Positions 1 to 8,280 are shown, numbered from the stretch's first letter. The stretch: DNA of 64,000 bases from M1-B18 sp048264125 (GCA_048264125.1 JBLXDM010000003.1:124001-188000), one strand, 5' to 3'. The notes: generated from the sequence alone by a model not told the origin. Made by a program: numbers and translations.

Positions 1-692
1 TCTGCCAGCTGCTGGTATTCTGGAGCCCTCTGCTTTAGCCATGCTTTGGCCTGCTGAAGGCTGGCTACAGAATTACCCATAATAGGAGTTAAGCTCCTAA
101 CAGTAGGATATGCCTCCCTAATACCGGCTGCAATTGCATCCGCCAGCCTTTGTCTAAAGCCCACAGTCTTCAACAATGCTTCCTCATTTGGATTTGTATG
201 GAAGCCCATTTCAGTAATCAAGGCGGGCATTCTGCTCCTTCTAATTACTGCATAATAGTCCAAGCTATTAATAGCTGAGGTGCTGTTAGAAACCAATCTT
301 GTCTTTATACCTCTGTCCCTTAGACCAGTTGCCTGCACCAGCCGCCTTTGAACAATTTCCGCAGCTCTCTTGGCCTCCTCACGAAAAATGCTGCCCCATT
401 CGCCATTATAGCTATGAAAGGTTTCAATGCCATTGGCAGTGCTATCGGCTGCAGCATTCGTATGCAGGCTTATAAACAGTTGTCCCTGCCACTGATTTGC
501 CCTTTCTGACCGCTGGTATAGCTCTAGGGTCTCATCCTTATCTCTCGTCATGGTTACCTCATAGCCTGCATCTATCAATAAATTCCTCAAACGCAGCCCA
601 ATATCCAGTACACCATCCGCCTCTATATAGCCGGTGGGTCCTCTATTGGCTCGGTCTGCACCTCCATGTCCCGGATCTAATACTATTCGCAT
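1..692 (-). CDS. N-acetylmuramoyl-L-alanine amidase (Amidase_3), 3' end outside window
   Basis: Zinc amidase that cuts the MurNAc-L-Ala bond of peptidoglycan. It starts MRIVLDPGHGGAD, with the zinc-site LDPGHGG at once, then a conserved Glu in GYIEADGVLD, SLHTNA and finally ITEMGF with the catalytic Glu. After the amidase domain the sequence TPIMGNS.ASLQQAKAWLK looks like the start of a glucosaminidase-type C-terminal domain, but the frame runs off the left edge. The ATG is fixed by GGAGGAGG seven bases upstream. There is no signal peptide at this start, so it may act in the cytoplasm or mother cell, or be exported another way. Family assignment is firm; the domain after it is inferred. Confidence 0.85.
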   Translation of the reverse strand, partial: MRIVLDPGHGGADRANRGPTGYIEADGVLDIGLRLRNLLIDAGYEVTMTRDKDETLELYQRSERANQWQGQLFISLHTNAAADSTANGIETFHSYNGEWGSIFREEAKRAAEIVQRRLVQATGLRDRGIKTRLVSNSTSAINSLDYYAVIRRSRMPALITEMGFHTNPNEEALLKTVGFRQRLADAIAAGIREAYPTVRSLTPIMGNSVASLQQAKAWLKQRAPEYQQLA

Positions 693-880
693 AAAACCGC
701 CTCCTCCTTTTTTATATTATGAGTGAGAGGAGGCCTATGTTCATACCTCACAAATTAAGAAGGCTGGCATAAATTGTTATGTAAGCCGTGATATTAAAAA
801 CTATTAGCTGCCTTTCATTTTCTGGTTGCATAACATACTCCTTTTGAATACTATGTAATATACTAGGGAGGTGTTTTTAT

Positions 881-1366
881 ATGCAACCAACCGTAAATAT
901 TGAGGGTATCCGTTACTATATAAAGCTGGTAAAGGCCCTAGAGGAATATATACAGGAGGAGCTTCAGGACAGTGCCTTTTATTTAGCATTATCCAAGCTT
1001 TCTCCTAATGAATATATTAAAGCAATTATATTGGAATTTGCAGAAACAGAGCAGGTGCACGCTGAGAGCTTTCAAAAGGCCTATTACCGGCTGACGGGCC
1101 TAAGCTACACACCTAAGCCCCTGGCACCAATTGAATTAAATGATTATCAATCCGCTCTAAGCCTCATAATTTCTGATGAGGTTGAGGATTTTAAAAAATA
1201 TGGAGAGCAATATAATATGGCCCCTACCCAATATCTCCAGGACCTATTTTATATGGCTAAAACTATGGAATCGCAGCATATTATGAGACTTCCCTTTTTA
1301 ATAGATGAGAATACTGATAAAGGCTGTCAATATAATGGCAGGGCTAATTTAAAGCTTGTAAAATAA
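881..1366 (+). CDS. Ferritin-like domain protein
   Basis: 161-aa protein predicted to be a four-helix bundle of the ferritin/rubrerythrin type. Carboxylate-and-histidine pairs occur at the usual spacing: EELQDSAFY, then ETEQVHAE on the second helix, then SDEVEDF and ESQH on the later helices, so a di-iron site is possible. It lacks the CxxC rubredoxin tail of rubrerythrin. Its substrate is unknown; relatives in clostridia are annotated only as ferritin-like. A strong GGGAGGTG lies ahead of the ATG. It is monocistronic and ends at a bidirectional terminator shared with the converging HTH gene. Confidence 0.6.
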   Translation: MQPTVNIEGIRYYIKLVKALEEYIQEELQDSAFYLALSKLSPNEYIKAIILEFAETEQVHAESFQKAYYRLTGLSYTPKPLAPIELNDYQSALSLIISDEVEDFKKYGEQYNMAPTQYLQDLFYMAKTMESQHIMRLPFLIDENTDKGCQYNGRANLKLVK

Positions 1367-1383
1367 TACCGAAGCAACTATAA

Positions 1384-1410
1384 AAAGACAGCCTATATTG
1401 GGCTGTCTTT
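1384..1410. terminator. Bidirectional rho-independent terminator
   Basis: A perfect 10-bp stem (AAAGACAGCC / GGCTGTCTTT) with a 7-nt loop lies between two converging genes, with T-rich sequence on both exits. It probably ends the ferritin-like gene (+) and the HTH gene (-). Confidence 0.8.
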
Positions 1411-1422
1411 CTTGTACAGACA

Positions 1423-1713
1423 CTAATTATTGATTAAATCTCTAAACAATATTTCCTCAGGGCAATTTAATTCCTTGCAGACCTTTTTAATGTTTTGATT
1501 GCTGGGTATTCTGCCCTCATATATCCATGCCTGTACTGTACGAGGCGAAACCCCTAAACGCTCTGCCATATCACTGACCTTTATATCGTCAGCAAACATT
1601 AGCCCCAGCATATAACGATTTCTTACCTCCCAGGATTTCAATCGTCTAAATCTCTTTTTTCTGATACCCTTTCCCAGCACACGCCGTGCCCTCTCCTGTA
1701 ATGTTTCTTCCAT
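1423..1713 (-). CDS. Small helix-turn-helix regulator
   Basis: 96-aa DNA-binding protein. A basic N-terminus (RKKRFRRLK) is followed by an XRE-type helix-turn-helix around residues 43-64 (KVSDMAERLGVSPRTVQAWIYEGRIPS) and a short C-terminal helix ending in LFRDLINN. No ligand or oligomerisation domain is present. It stands alone between a small membrane protein gene and the ferritin-like gene; its targets are unknown. Confidence 0.65.
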   Translation of the reverse strand: MEETLQERARRVLGKGIRKKRFRRLKSWEVRNRYMLGLMFADDIKVSDMAERLGVSPRTVQAWIYEGRIPSNQNIKKVCKELNCPEEILFRDLINN

Positions 1714-1835
1714 GTTTTCACCTACCTAATAGATTTAATGTCTTGTTACTTGTAAATATTGACAATAAATCTATAGGCTATACCTATATTTTACAAAAAA
1801 ATTCATAAGCAGGTGCTTTAGTGATTTATCTGGTC

Positions 1836-2063
1836 TTATCTAAACAATGATATAATTAACAGCACTACTACCCCAGTAAGAAATATGATTGCATACTTAG
1901 CCATTTTTTTAGTATGCTCTATCCCCTCCTCTGAAAGCTCGGGATTTTCATACATCCAACGTCTACCAGCAAAAAAGCTTTCCTCCGGGAACATATAGGT
2001 ATAAATTAGGAGTACATAGAAAATAAAAATAAAAACACCTGCTATAAAGATTTCAGCAAACAT
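1836..2063 (-). CDS. Small two-helix membrane protein
   Basis: 75-aa protein with two hydrophobic segments (about residues 4-24 and 51-72) joined by a charged loop, EESFFAGRRWMYENPELSEEGIEHTKK. I do not recognise a function. It is the last host gene before the prophage attachment site on this side. Confidence 0.5.
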   Translation of the reverse strand: MFAEIFIAGVFIFIFYVLLIYTYMFPEESFFAGRRWMYENPELSEEGIEHTKKMAKYAIIFLTGVVVLLIISLFR

Positions 2064-2325
2064 TTCATCAGCTCCAATCCTTTCTAGAATACTATATTCA
2101 CATTATACCATATTATGGAATAAGCTTAAAAGGGAAAATCGTATGGGACCTATATCGATGAGAAGCAAATTTGCTGTTGATTTTTGGGGAACAATGTTGC
2201 ATTATATATATGGAGAGGAAAGTGGTAATCGGCGTGTTTTTTAGGGACATTAAACAGGCCTCCTTACGCTTAGCCTCTCTTTTTTGCTTAATGTCTTGTT
2301 TTTATAATAATTTGCTGCAAAAAAT

Positions 2326-2426
2326 ATATAAAACCCACCCCCAGCAATCCCGCTAAAAGTGAGTTTTTTCAACTATGTATGGAGCTGATGAGCGGACTCG
2401 AACCGCCGAACCTCTTCCTTACCAAG
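2326..2426. repeat. Left attachment core (displaced tRNA-Thr 3' end)
   Basis: 101 bp identical to 47021-47121 except for one base (C at 2351, T at 47046). It holds the tRNA-Thr terminator stem-loop, the encoded CCA (2380-2382) and the tRNA 3' half up to the anticodon loop, then diverges. Since the complete tRNA is at the other end, this copy is the host 3' end displaced by insertion. Confidence 0.93.
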
Positions 2427-2556
2427 ATAGTTGCATTACGACTTTTCAATGTTTCGAGGCATTTTATAGTATTTTACAATTTGTACTGGCTTGTTGAAAT
2501 TTCAACTTCTAGTATTGTTTTATGCTTTCTATTATTTTTTAGTGTTTTATGTTTGT

Positions 2557-2576
2557 GTTAGCAATTTGTTAGCAAA
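2557..2576. repeat. Candidate integrase arm-type site, left
   Basis: A 20-bp stretch with two GTTAGCA motifs 11 bp apart. It matches 47001-47020 at 19 of 20 bases in the same orientation. One copy lies just inside each end of the prophage, as expected for arm sites bound by the N-terminal domain of a tyrosine integrase. A perfect 14-bp palindrome (GTTGAAATTTCAAC, 2493-2506) lies between this site and the core. Confidence 0.55.
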
Positions 2577-2577
2577 C

Positions 2578-2856
2578 TCATTTCATTTTTAAGAACCACT
2601 TACAAGTCTCGCAATCAAAATACAACTCAAAATGCCTCCTGCAGTCGTTTATAATAGTGTAAAACTTAAAGGCATAATAATACACCGGCACCGGCTTACT
2701 GATCTTAAGGAGCTTACTGATGTCCGTTATACCGTTTATATCTAACCTTATATTTTCGCCATTGTCATCTGTAAAACCTATCTTTAAGGGCTTAGGCTTG
2801 CCCTCCTCAGTAAAGCTGCAGACAACATGTATGGGGATGCTGTTATTTGGTATCAT
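2578..2856 (-). CDS. Conserved phage protein of unknown function
   Basis: 92-aa soluble protein, not recognised. The N-terminal half looks like beta strands (IPIHVVCSFTEEGKPKPLKIGF) and the C-terminus has a C..C pair in YFDCETCKWFLKMK. It is the leftmost prophage gene, and a GAACATTTGTTTG box lies about 27 bases upstream of its start, so it may be SOS-controlled. Confidence 0.5.
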   Translation of the reverse strand: MIPNNSIPIHVVCSFTEEGKPKPLKIGFTDDNGENIRLDINGITDISKLLKISKPVPVYYYAFKFYTIINDCRRHFELYFDCETCKWFLKMK

Positions 2857-2882
2857 GCTATCACCTCAACAACATTATATAA

Positions 2883-2895
2883 GAACATTTGTTTG
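2883..2895. promoter_or_regulatory. Candidate LexA/SOS box
   Basis: GAACATTTGTTTG fits the Gram-positive GAAC-N4-GTTY SOS pattern and is identical over 13 bases to the box at 41753-41765. It sits in the promoter region of the 92-aa gene. LexA binding is inferred from the pattern only. Confidence 0.4.
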
Positions 2896-2903
2896 ATGTA
2901 AAG

Positions 2904-3461
2904 TCACAATAAGTCTGAAATGTTGCTAAAATCCTCCTTTACGACAATTATCTTTATATCCCTTGTCTGTGATACCTTTTTATTTGTTACTGCTATTATT
3001 AAAGGAAACACCGGGAAGTAATTTTTATATTTATCTGATCTTAGGAATTTGAGATACTTATCAATATCAAGCGGTGTATTGCTGATCTGAATCTCTGCAA
3101 AAGCTATAAAATTCTTTTCATTCAGTCTATATGCTACTAGCCCGTCCGCTCTTATGTCTTCAAGGGTAACTTCATTGTCAAAATTTACTATCTCTATACC
3201 CACCTTTACCATTTCCCTATATAAATCTGTGAGAAGTAGAGCATGCCTAAGTTGTCGGGGTTTTTTGATATAATACAAGTATTCATACGTAAAATGGTCT
3301 CTATCTCTGTTAAGTTCCCCATGATCCACGAGTACAGAAAGTCGGCGCTGTGCAACTCTCGGACTTGGATAAAATAAAACCTCTAAGGTGCTAGTTGAAG
3401 CCACTCTAAATTTTTCAATAAAGTCCAGCACCGCTTTATCCCTCTTGGTAATCAACGTCAT
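2904..3461 (-). CDS. Replication-relaxation (Replic_Relax) family protein
   Basis: 185-aa protein of the Replic_Relax family found on Gram-positive plasmids, ICEs and phages. The N-terminal winged helix is clear (ITKRDKAVLDFIEKFRVASTSTLEVLFYPSPRVAQRRLSVL split over residues 4-44), followed by the nuclease-like beta-rich half with DGLVAYR and AEIQ. It overlaps the FtsK-like gene by 4 bp (ATGA), so the two are translationally coupled. This pair recurs on mobile elements, where it is linked to DNA replication or transfer; the exact role is not established here. Confidence 0.7.
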   Translation of the reverse strand: MTLITKRDKAVLDFIEKFRVASTSTLEVLFYPSPRVAQRRLSVLVDHGELNRDRDHFTYEYLYYIKKPRQLRHALLLTDLYREMVKVGIEIVNFDNEVTLEDIRADGLVAYRLNEKNFIAFAEIQISNTPLDIDKYLKFLRSDKYKNYFPVFPLIIAVTNKKVSQTRDIKIIVVKEDFSNISDLL

Positions 3462-4753
3462 TTCCTCCTTTTGATATTTTTCAAGAAATCAAAATTTTCT
3501 ACCTCGCCTGCAGCTTTCTGTGCAGGAAGGAATTGGGCTCCATCCGCACCATTGAATCTATATTTACTCCTCAACAAATCTCTTGCCTCAGCGGCAGAAA
3601 GGTTCATAGACTGAATTTCTATCTCCTTTGTAGTCTTAAGAATTCCATGCCCTTTACCGTTTAATAGTTCTAGCCCGCCATGGTCTATTATAATTCTGCT
3701 GTTTACCTCATTCATAGTTTTCAGACCCAAAACAACCGGCACATTGGCTTTTATACGGCCATTCAATATTTTGGAATCTGGCCGTTGAGTGGATATAATA
3801 AGGTGAATACCACAAGCCCTTGCCTTGGCCGCCAGCTCCTCCGCTATCCTCTGGGTGTCCTTTTCATCCTGAAGGTCTGCATATTCATCTATAACTACAA
3901 GTTGATACTCCAGTTGTTTTTTCTTAAACTTGGCATTGTATTCTTTAATGTCGACGCAATCATTTTCAAAGAATAAATTGTATCGACGATCTACCTCTTG
4001 GGATATCTTATATAGGGTCGTGTAAGCCTCGTCTATAGTGCGACTAAAGGACTTTACTATCTCACATTTTCTAAATATATTAAATTCAGCACCCATTTTT
4101 AGGTCTATAAGATGGAGCTGCAACTGCTTAGGGTCCTTATTAAGTATTAGGTTGGTTAATATACTTCTTAAGGCCGTACTCTTCCCTGAGCCGCTTTCCC
4201 CTGCTATAAGCATATGCGGACTAGCCTCAGATATGTCTATTGTTTCTATGCCTCGGAATGAAATACCTACAGGAAACGCTAGAATACCTTTTGTCTCAAC
4301 GTTCCTAAATTCATAGCTTTTAACCTCAGTATTGTATACTTCTATAAGTATATTTTTATGTGAATACTTTATTTCTATTTTTCTATCTAAAAATTGCTCT
4401 ATAGCTTTTTTATGTCGGGTAAAATCATCACTGGATAGTCCAAGTGGCAAACTGAACCTTAAGCAATGGCCATAAGCAGTTATTATTTTCTCTTGTAATT
4501 CTGGGTACATTTCTCCTTTATGAAGCCCGCAGTTATCGAATAAGACTTTAAAATTATTTTTTGGCCATACGAAATGGGCTGCAGTAGAAAGAACTCCTAT
4601 GCTGTATAAACCATAAACCATTATCGGCATAGGAAAAAATGTACTGCATAATGCGCCAATAATGACGCTCCCTATCCCAATAGTAAACAAATCCGTCTTT
4701 TGTTCTTTTTTACCATCTTTTGTGGACAGACTAAGCCTGTTCCACGCATCCAT
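3458..4753 (-). CDS. FtsK/SpoIIIE-type DNA translocase
   Basis: 431-aa membrane-anchored DNA motor. It has two hydrophobic segments at about residues 22-62, then a RecA-like motor with Walker A GESGSGKST near residue 187, Walker B LVVIDEYADL near 287 and the STQRPDS sensor motif. It is much shorter than chromosomal FtsK and has no gamma domain, like the translocases of Tn916-type elements and some phages. It forms an operon with the Replic_Relax gene. The start is set by GGGAGG a few bases upstream. A DNA-pumping role in phage replication or transfer is inferred. Confidence 0.8.
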   Translation of the reverse strand: MDAWNRLSLSTKDGKKEQKTDLFTIGIGSVIIGALCSTFFPMPIMVYGLYSIGVLSTAAHFVWPKNNFKVLFDNCGLHKGEMYPELQEKIITAYGHCLRFSLPLGLSSDDFTRHKKAIEQFLDRKIEIKYSHKNILIEVYNTEVKSYEFRNVETKGILAFPVGISFRGIETIDISEASPHMLIAGESGSGKSTALRSILTNLILNKDPKQLQLHLIDLKMGAEFNIFRKCEIVKSFSRTIDEAYTTLYKISQEVDRRYNLFFENDCVDIKEYNAKFKKKQLEYQLVVIDEYADLQDEKDTQRIAEELAAKARACGIHLIISTQRPDSKILNGRIKANVPVVLGLKTMNEVNSRIIIDHGGLELLNGKGHGILKTTKEIEIQSMNLSAAEARDLLRSKYRFNGADGAQFLPAQKAAGEVENFDFLKNIKRRK

Positions 4754-4870
4754 TTCGGCTGGGCCTCCCTTCGGTGTATCACCCCTCGCTTTCGCTCCCG
4801 GCTCAACACCTCATACTTTATTGAAAATTGATTTCTATTTAAGTAAAATACTACATTTTTAGTACGTTTC

Positions 4871-4903
4871 TAACGTATACCTTAACGTATACCCTAACGT
4901 ATA
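4871..4903. repeat. Three 12-bp iteron-like repeats
   Basis: TAACGTATA occurs at 4871, 4883 and 4895, an exact 12-bp period (unit TAACGTATACCY). They lie upstream of the FtsK-like operon and just beyond the terminator of the late operon. They may be operators or iterons for an initiator. Confidence 0.6.
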
Positions 4904-4963
4904 GTTTATGTTATTCTACTACACATAAATTAATGCATGTATTTTTTCAAAAAATAAAAAAAA

Positions 4964-4987
4964 TAGGGTAGCAAAGGTGCTACCCTA
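4964..4987 (-). terminator. Late-operon terminator
   Basis: A perfect stem TAGGGTAGCA...TGCTACCCTA is followed on the minus strand by a run of eight T. It lies just after the holin-like gene, so it ends the structural and lysis transcript. Confidence 0.85.
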
Positions 4988-5007
4988 AAGTAAAGGAGGA
5001 AACTATA

Positions 5008-5322
5008 TTAAATACTGTTATTTAGCTTACCGTCATCGAGTTTATCTCTGGCCATATGATACAGCTTTCTTACGATACTGCGCATAATTTCTTTTGGTAT
5101 TACGACGGCCATCCATCTGGGCAGGTAGATATATGCCTTATTTACGACCCATTCTTCTTGAGCTGGACCCGAATGTAAAACTAGGTCCTTGGCTAGGGAT
5201 TTGGCATCCAACATCAAAGCATATAGAATTGCTTTGGCTTTTTCTGTTTCGAAAAGACTGAAAAATACAAATCCTATCACAGTAACAATAATAAAACGAT
5301 ACTCAAATAAAAAATCAAACAT
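5008..5322 (-). CDS. Phage holin-like membrane protein
   Basis: 104-aa protein starting MFDFLFEYRF, with one N-terminal membrane helix (about residues 9-24, FIIVTVIGFVFFSLF) and a soluble tail rich in Lys and Asp. A longer frame upstream exists, but AGGAGG with correct spacing selects the ATG at 5322. Size, single helix and place after XhlA and the amidase suggest an LLH-type holin or holin-associated protein. It is the last gene of the late operon. Confidence 0.55.
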   Translation of the reverse strand: MFDFLFEYRFIIVTVIGFVFFSLFETEKAKAILYALMLDAKSLAKDLVLHSGPAQEEWVVNKAYIYLPRWMAVVIPKEIMRSIVRKLYHMARDKLDDGKLNNSI

Positions 5323-5336
5323 TGTAAAACCTCCTA

Positions 5337-5603
5337 TTATTTTTTTATTAATCCTGCCTGTGCAGCATAAAAAAAGAAGCTTACAAAAGCTCCTACAAAC
5401 ATCCCTATAAACCATCTAACGATTGTTACTAGACTACCTATTTCTTTTATTAGGTTTTTAATTTCTACATCTGCAGCTGATCTATGTTGCTCTAAAGTAT
5501 CTATCCTTCCAGAGTGATTGTTTATTCTGGTCTCATGAATTGCAATTTTTTCGTCTGTCCTTTTATGCCTTTCTTTACAAAGGCTTTCGTTATAATCTAC
5601 CAT
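5337..5603 (-). CDS. XhlA-type hemolysin/holin accessory protein
   Basis: 88-aa protein: a charged coiled-coil half (about residues 1-55, with RINNHSGRIDTLEQH) then one membrane helix (WFIGMFVGAFVSFFFYAA). This is the PBSX XhlA layout, where XhlA works with a holin to release the amidase. The start ATG at 5603 sits 6 bases after AAGGTAGGTG; a GTG three codons upstream has no spacing. Confidence 0.75.
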   Translation of the reverse strand: MVDYNESLCKERHKRTDEKIAIHETRINNHSGRIDTLEQHRSAADVEIKNLIKEIGSLVTIVRWFIGMFVGAFVSFFFYAAQAGLIKK

Positions 5604-5619
5604 TCTCAACACCTACCTT

Positions 5620-6849
5620 CTACCAAGTTAATCCAGATGCCATCCAGCGTGTAGTTGCATTTATTTTCTTACCCCCTACTATAAAGTTAGCACTACCACC
5701 ACTATCAAGCGAGCCCCCAAAATCCACGCCTAAATTCTTTGCGGTAGCATTTAGTCTATTAATGTCAGTATCCTTCCTAAAAGTTAAAATTACTTTGTTA
5801 TCTTTCTTCCTGTAGAAGATGCCTAATCTATCGCAGGCATAGGCCACTGTGCTAAATCCTACATATGGAGCAAAGCCCTGTTCTCTAACCGTTGGGTATG
5901 CTTGAACTACTGTAACAGCTAAATGGATATTTGAAATCTCAGCACTTAAGTCAAAAGTATCTTTAATTGCAACAGTGCCATTTTTGTAAATAATAAATAC
6001 TGGTGTCGGGGCTCCGTTTGGATAATGAGGTGGTGACTGATAACTATATCCGTTAGGTTGAGCATTTCTTATCAATTTGCCATCATACGCTAATATGCTT
6101 GTAGCATATGGTTTTGCATTAGTAGGATAATCCTCCCACCAAACAAAAGATGCATTTATATAGTTTTCCAGTTTTACATCAATGCCTCGCATAGGGCCTA
6201 CGTGAAGCTTTAAATCGAGTGGATTAATCTCTACTATGTGAGTAGTCCCCTCTACGTAATACTTTACCTCAGGCTTAGCACTATTAGCTGGTAATGGCTC
6301 TTCGGCTTTTGGAAACAAATTATATATAGCTCTTAAATGTGGGTCTATATCCTGCTTCCACTTCTCGTACAAGTCCATTTGCAATTCCTCCTTTACTTTT
6401 TTTATGAACTCTCCCCATCTAGGCAATAACCACCAAGGACAATTCTTACCTGACCAAGAGTAATGAGTTCTTAATCTGTCTACTCCCCAGCCCCATTGCC
6501 TTAATCTAGTAGCCACTACCTTTACAGCATTGTTAAAGGTTTTTTCTCTATCGCCACTGTCACATATTTCTAAGCCAGTGGATGTGTTATTGCCTTCGAA
6601 GTCACCTGCATGCCAAGCTAATTCATTCATTGGGATAGCTTCTATCCAGTTTTTATCATCCACTACCTCATGCCATGATGCTACTCTTGTATTGCTAGGA
6701 TTTGATAGCCAAAGCCTTTCATTAAGGGCAGTACTGGTTGGGTTGGCAGTATTGTGGATTGTATGCCACAAATGTCTAAAGTTAAATTTCCCCGTGGTCT
6801 TACCTGGTCTTTTGGTCCCTAAGGGTATATGATTAATAATTAAATCCAA
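5620..6849 (-). CDS. Endolysin, Amidase_2-type N-acetylmuramoyl-L-alanine amidase
   Basis: 409-aa lysis enzyme that cuts peptidoglycan. The catalytic domain fills residues 1-155: zinc-site HTIHNTAN near residue 25, the PGRP-like ELAWHAGD, and the second metal His/Cys in HYSWSGKNCPW. The rest (about 190-409) is a likely wall-binding or phosphodiester-glycosidase-like region, with FIIYKNGTV and a final GGKKINATTRWMASG segment. A TTG start at 6849 is chosen since GGAGGTGATT lies just ahead; the next upstream start falls inside a terminator hairpin. It belongs to the lysis cluster with xhlA and the holin-like gene. Confidence 0.8.
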   Translation of the reverse strand: MDLIINHIPLGTKRPGKTTGKFNFRHLWHTIHNTANPTSTALNERLWLSNPSNTRVASWHEVVDDKNWIEAIPMNELAWHAGDFEGNNTSTGLEICDSGDREKTFNNAVKVVATRLRQWGWGVDRLRTHYSWSGKNCPWWLLPRWGEFIKKVKEELQMDLYEKWKQDIDPHLRAIYNLFPKAEEPLPANSAKPEVKYYVEGTTHIVEINPLDLKLHVGPMRGIDVKLENYINASFVWWEDYPTNAKPYATSILAYDGKLIRNAQPNGYSYQSPPHYPNGAPTPVFIIYKNGTVAIKDTFDLSAEISNIHLAVTVVQAYPTVREQGFAPYVGFSTVAYACDRLGIFYRKKDNKVILTFRKDTDINRLNATAKNLGVDFGGSLDSGGSANFIVGGKKINATTRWMASGLTW

Positions 6850-6870
6850 GTAATCACCTCCAAAATAAAA

Positions 6871-6890
6871 AGGCACCCTGTAAGGTGCCT
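6871..6890 (-). terminator. Terminator after the late-region recombinase
   Basis: AGGCACC-N6-GGTGCCT stem followed by TTTTTATTTT on the minus strand. It separates the recombinase gene from the amidase gene, so the recombinase may be its own transcript unit. Confidence 0.75.
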
Positions 6891-6895
6891 ATAGA

Positions 6896-7891
6896 TTAAT
6901 TGATCATGTGTTTCCTGTATTCGTGTTCAATATTCGAATTTGAAATCTTAGCATATATCTGTGTAGTTGAAGCATCTTCATGCCCGAGAATGGCCTGCAC
7001 AGTGACTAAATCAGCCCCAGAATTAAGCAAGTGTGTTGCTGTAGTATGCCGAATAAGGTGCGGAAAAACAGGCTTTCTAAATCCGGCAGATAGACCTAAA
7101 AGGTTAAATTCCCTTTCATAGCTCCTCCGGCCTAACCTCGTGTGTGGACTTCTGCTGGTTGCAAATAAGGCTTCGCTATCATCTAACCGAGACATTAAGT
7201 ACTTTTGTAAGTGGACCTTAGCCTTAGAATTAATATATACGATCCTTTCCTTATTGCCCTTGCCTATAACCCTAACCCTTAGTCCCTGCCAGTCTATATC
7301 TGATTTGTTTAGGGTTTCAACTTCCTCCAACCTGCAGCCAGTTGAATAAAAGAATTCTAGCATTGCCTTTTGACGAAGATTTTTACAAGAATCTCGTAAT
7401 ATCTCTAGTTCCTCTAAGGTTAATGCTTCTCTAAGCCTTTTTTCAACTTTTACAGACTTAATTTTCCTAAGTGGGCTTTTATGTATGTATTCTTCGTCCT
7501 CAAGCCACCTGAAAAACCCTCTCAATATGTTGGTCTCTGTTGATAGCGTGGTATTCTTTATCCCTGTTTTAGCATAGGCTCCTAGAAAAATTCTCACATC
7601 CATAGTATTGATGTCCTCTGCATTCTTCCGCATATAGTCTGCAAAACGGTTCAAATGGCGTTGATAGCCCTCTAAAGTCCTCCTGCTTAGGCCATCAATC
7701 TTTTTAGTAGTCAGATAAAGCAAAATTTTGTCCCTCATGTTGTCTTGAATAGCAATTTCTTTCGTCATCGGGAGCAATTGATAGTCATATAAAACCTCTT
7801 CAATTATACCCCTTACCTTACGCTGGTCTGTTGTTTCTGGATACAGTAAAGAAAGCTTGCCTACAATACGAATCACAGCTTCTTCCAACAT
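6896..7891 (-). CDS. Tyrosine site-specific recombinase (XerC/D-like) in the late region
   Basis: 331-aa recombinase with a complete active site: R187 in GCRLEEVETL, Lys near 211 (GKGNKER), H278-LI-R281-H282, H304 in LGHED and nucleophile Y313. Residues 45-140 form the SAM-like core-binding domain. It is not the prophage integrase, which sits at the right end; its position between tail and lysis genes is unusual. The ATG at 7891 has AGGAGGTG nine bases upstream; an open frame continues 37 codons further, but that part is a run of inverted repeats rather than protein-like. Roles in genome dimer resolution or DNA inversion are guesses. Confidence 0.8.
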   Translation of the reverse strand: MLEEAVIRIVGKLSLLYPETTDQRKVRGIIEEVLYDYQLLPMTKEIAIQDNMRDKILLYLTTKKIDGLSRRTLEGYQRHLNRFADYMRKNAEDINTMDVRIFLGAYAKTGIKNTTLSTETNILRGFFRWLEDEEYIHKSPLRKIKSVKVEKRLREALTLEELEILRDSCKNLRQKAMLEFFYSTGCRLEEVETLNKSDIDWQGLRVRVIGKGNKERIVYINSKAKVHLQKYLMSRLDDSEALFATSRSPHTRLGRRSYEREFNLLGLSAGFRKPVFPHLIRHTTATHLLNSGADLVTVQAILGHEDASTTQIYAKISNSNIEHEYRKHMIN

Positions 7892-7902
7892 AAATATGAC
7901 AC

Positions 7903-7960
7903 CTCCTGGACAGTGTGTTTTATCCTGGAGAATAACAAAAGTAGGCGGTGCCTCCAGGAG
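7903..7960 (-). promoter_or_regulatory. Competing hairpins over the recombinase ribosome binding site
   Basis: Three related segments, CTCCTGGA (7903-7910), TCCTGGAG (7923-7930) and CTCCAGGAG (7952-7960), allow two exclusive stems in the minus-strand leader. One stem pairs the first and third segments and hides the AGGAGG of the recombinase gene; the other pairs the second and third and frees it. Translational control is inferred. Confidence 0.4.
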
Positions 7961-8127
7961 CACTGTAGATTGGGTAGCTAGTCCAATCATGCCTACTTTC
8001 ATTATATCATATCATGTGGCTGAATTACAGTCAAAATAGAACGTTAGTTCTTATTTTTTCTACTTATTGGAAGGGGTTAAGCCTTCCTGCAGATAAGGAT
8101 CAGCTCCTTTTACTTCGCAATAATTTC

Positions 8128-8277
8128 CTATTGCGCCAGTGATATGGTTAGTTCCTGGTACTCTTCTCCGCTAAGTCTTCCAGCGGCAAAGAACACATCT
8201 AGCCTGTATTGCATATCATCCTGACTCTTGTATGTCTTCCTCTCGATAACCACTTTGCACAGCGTGTATGTTGTCAA
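8128..8277 (-). CDS. XkdX-like small phage protein
   Basis: 49-aa protein, TTG start, beginning MTTYTLCKVVIERKTY and ending FFAAGRLSGEEYQEL-TISLAQ. The pattern of a short strand followed by a helix with AGRLSxEEYxEL is that of XkdX-type proteins, which sit at the end of PBSX-like tail operons. GGGGGTG precedes the start, and it follows the 118-aa gene by 3 bases. Confidence 0.6.
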   Translation of the reverse strand: MTTYTLCKVVIERKTYKSQDDMQYRLDVFFAAGRLSGEEYQELTISLAQ

Positions 8278-8280
8278 CTC

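Noticed and set aside
2171..2356. 61-codon plus-strand frame at the left attachment site
   Set aside because: No ribosome site, it runs through the tRNA terminator, and the composition is not protein-like.
8038..8051. GAAC-N4-GTTC, resembling an SOS box
   Set aside because: The four middle bases do not fit, and it has A/T-rich flanks like a weak terminator.
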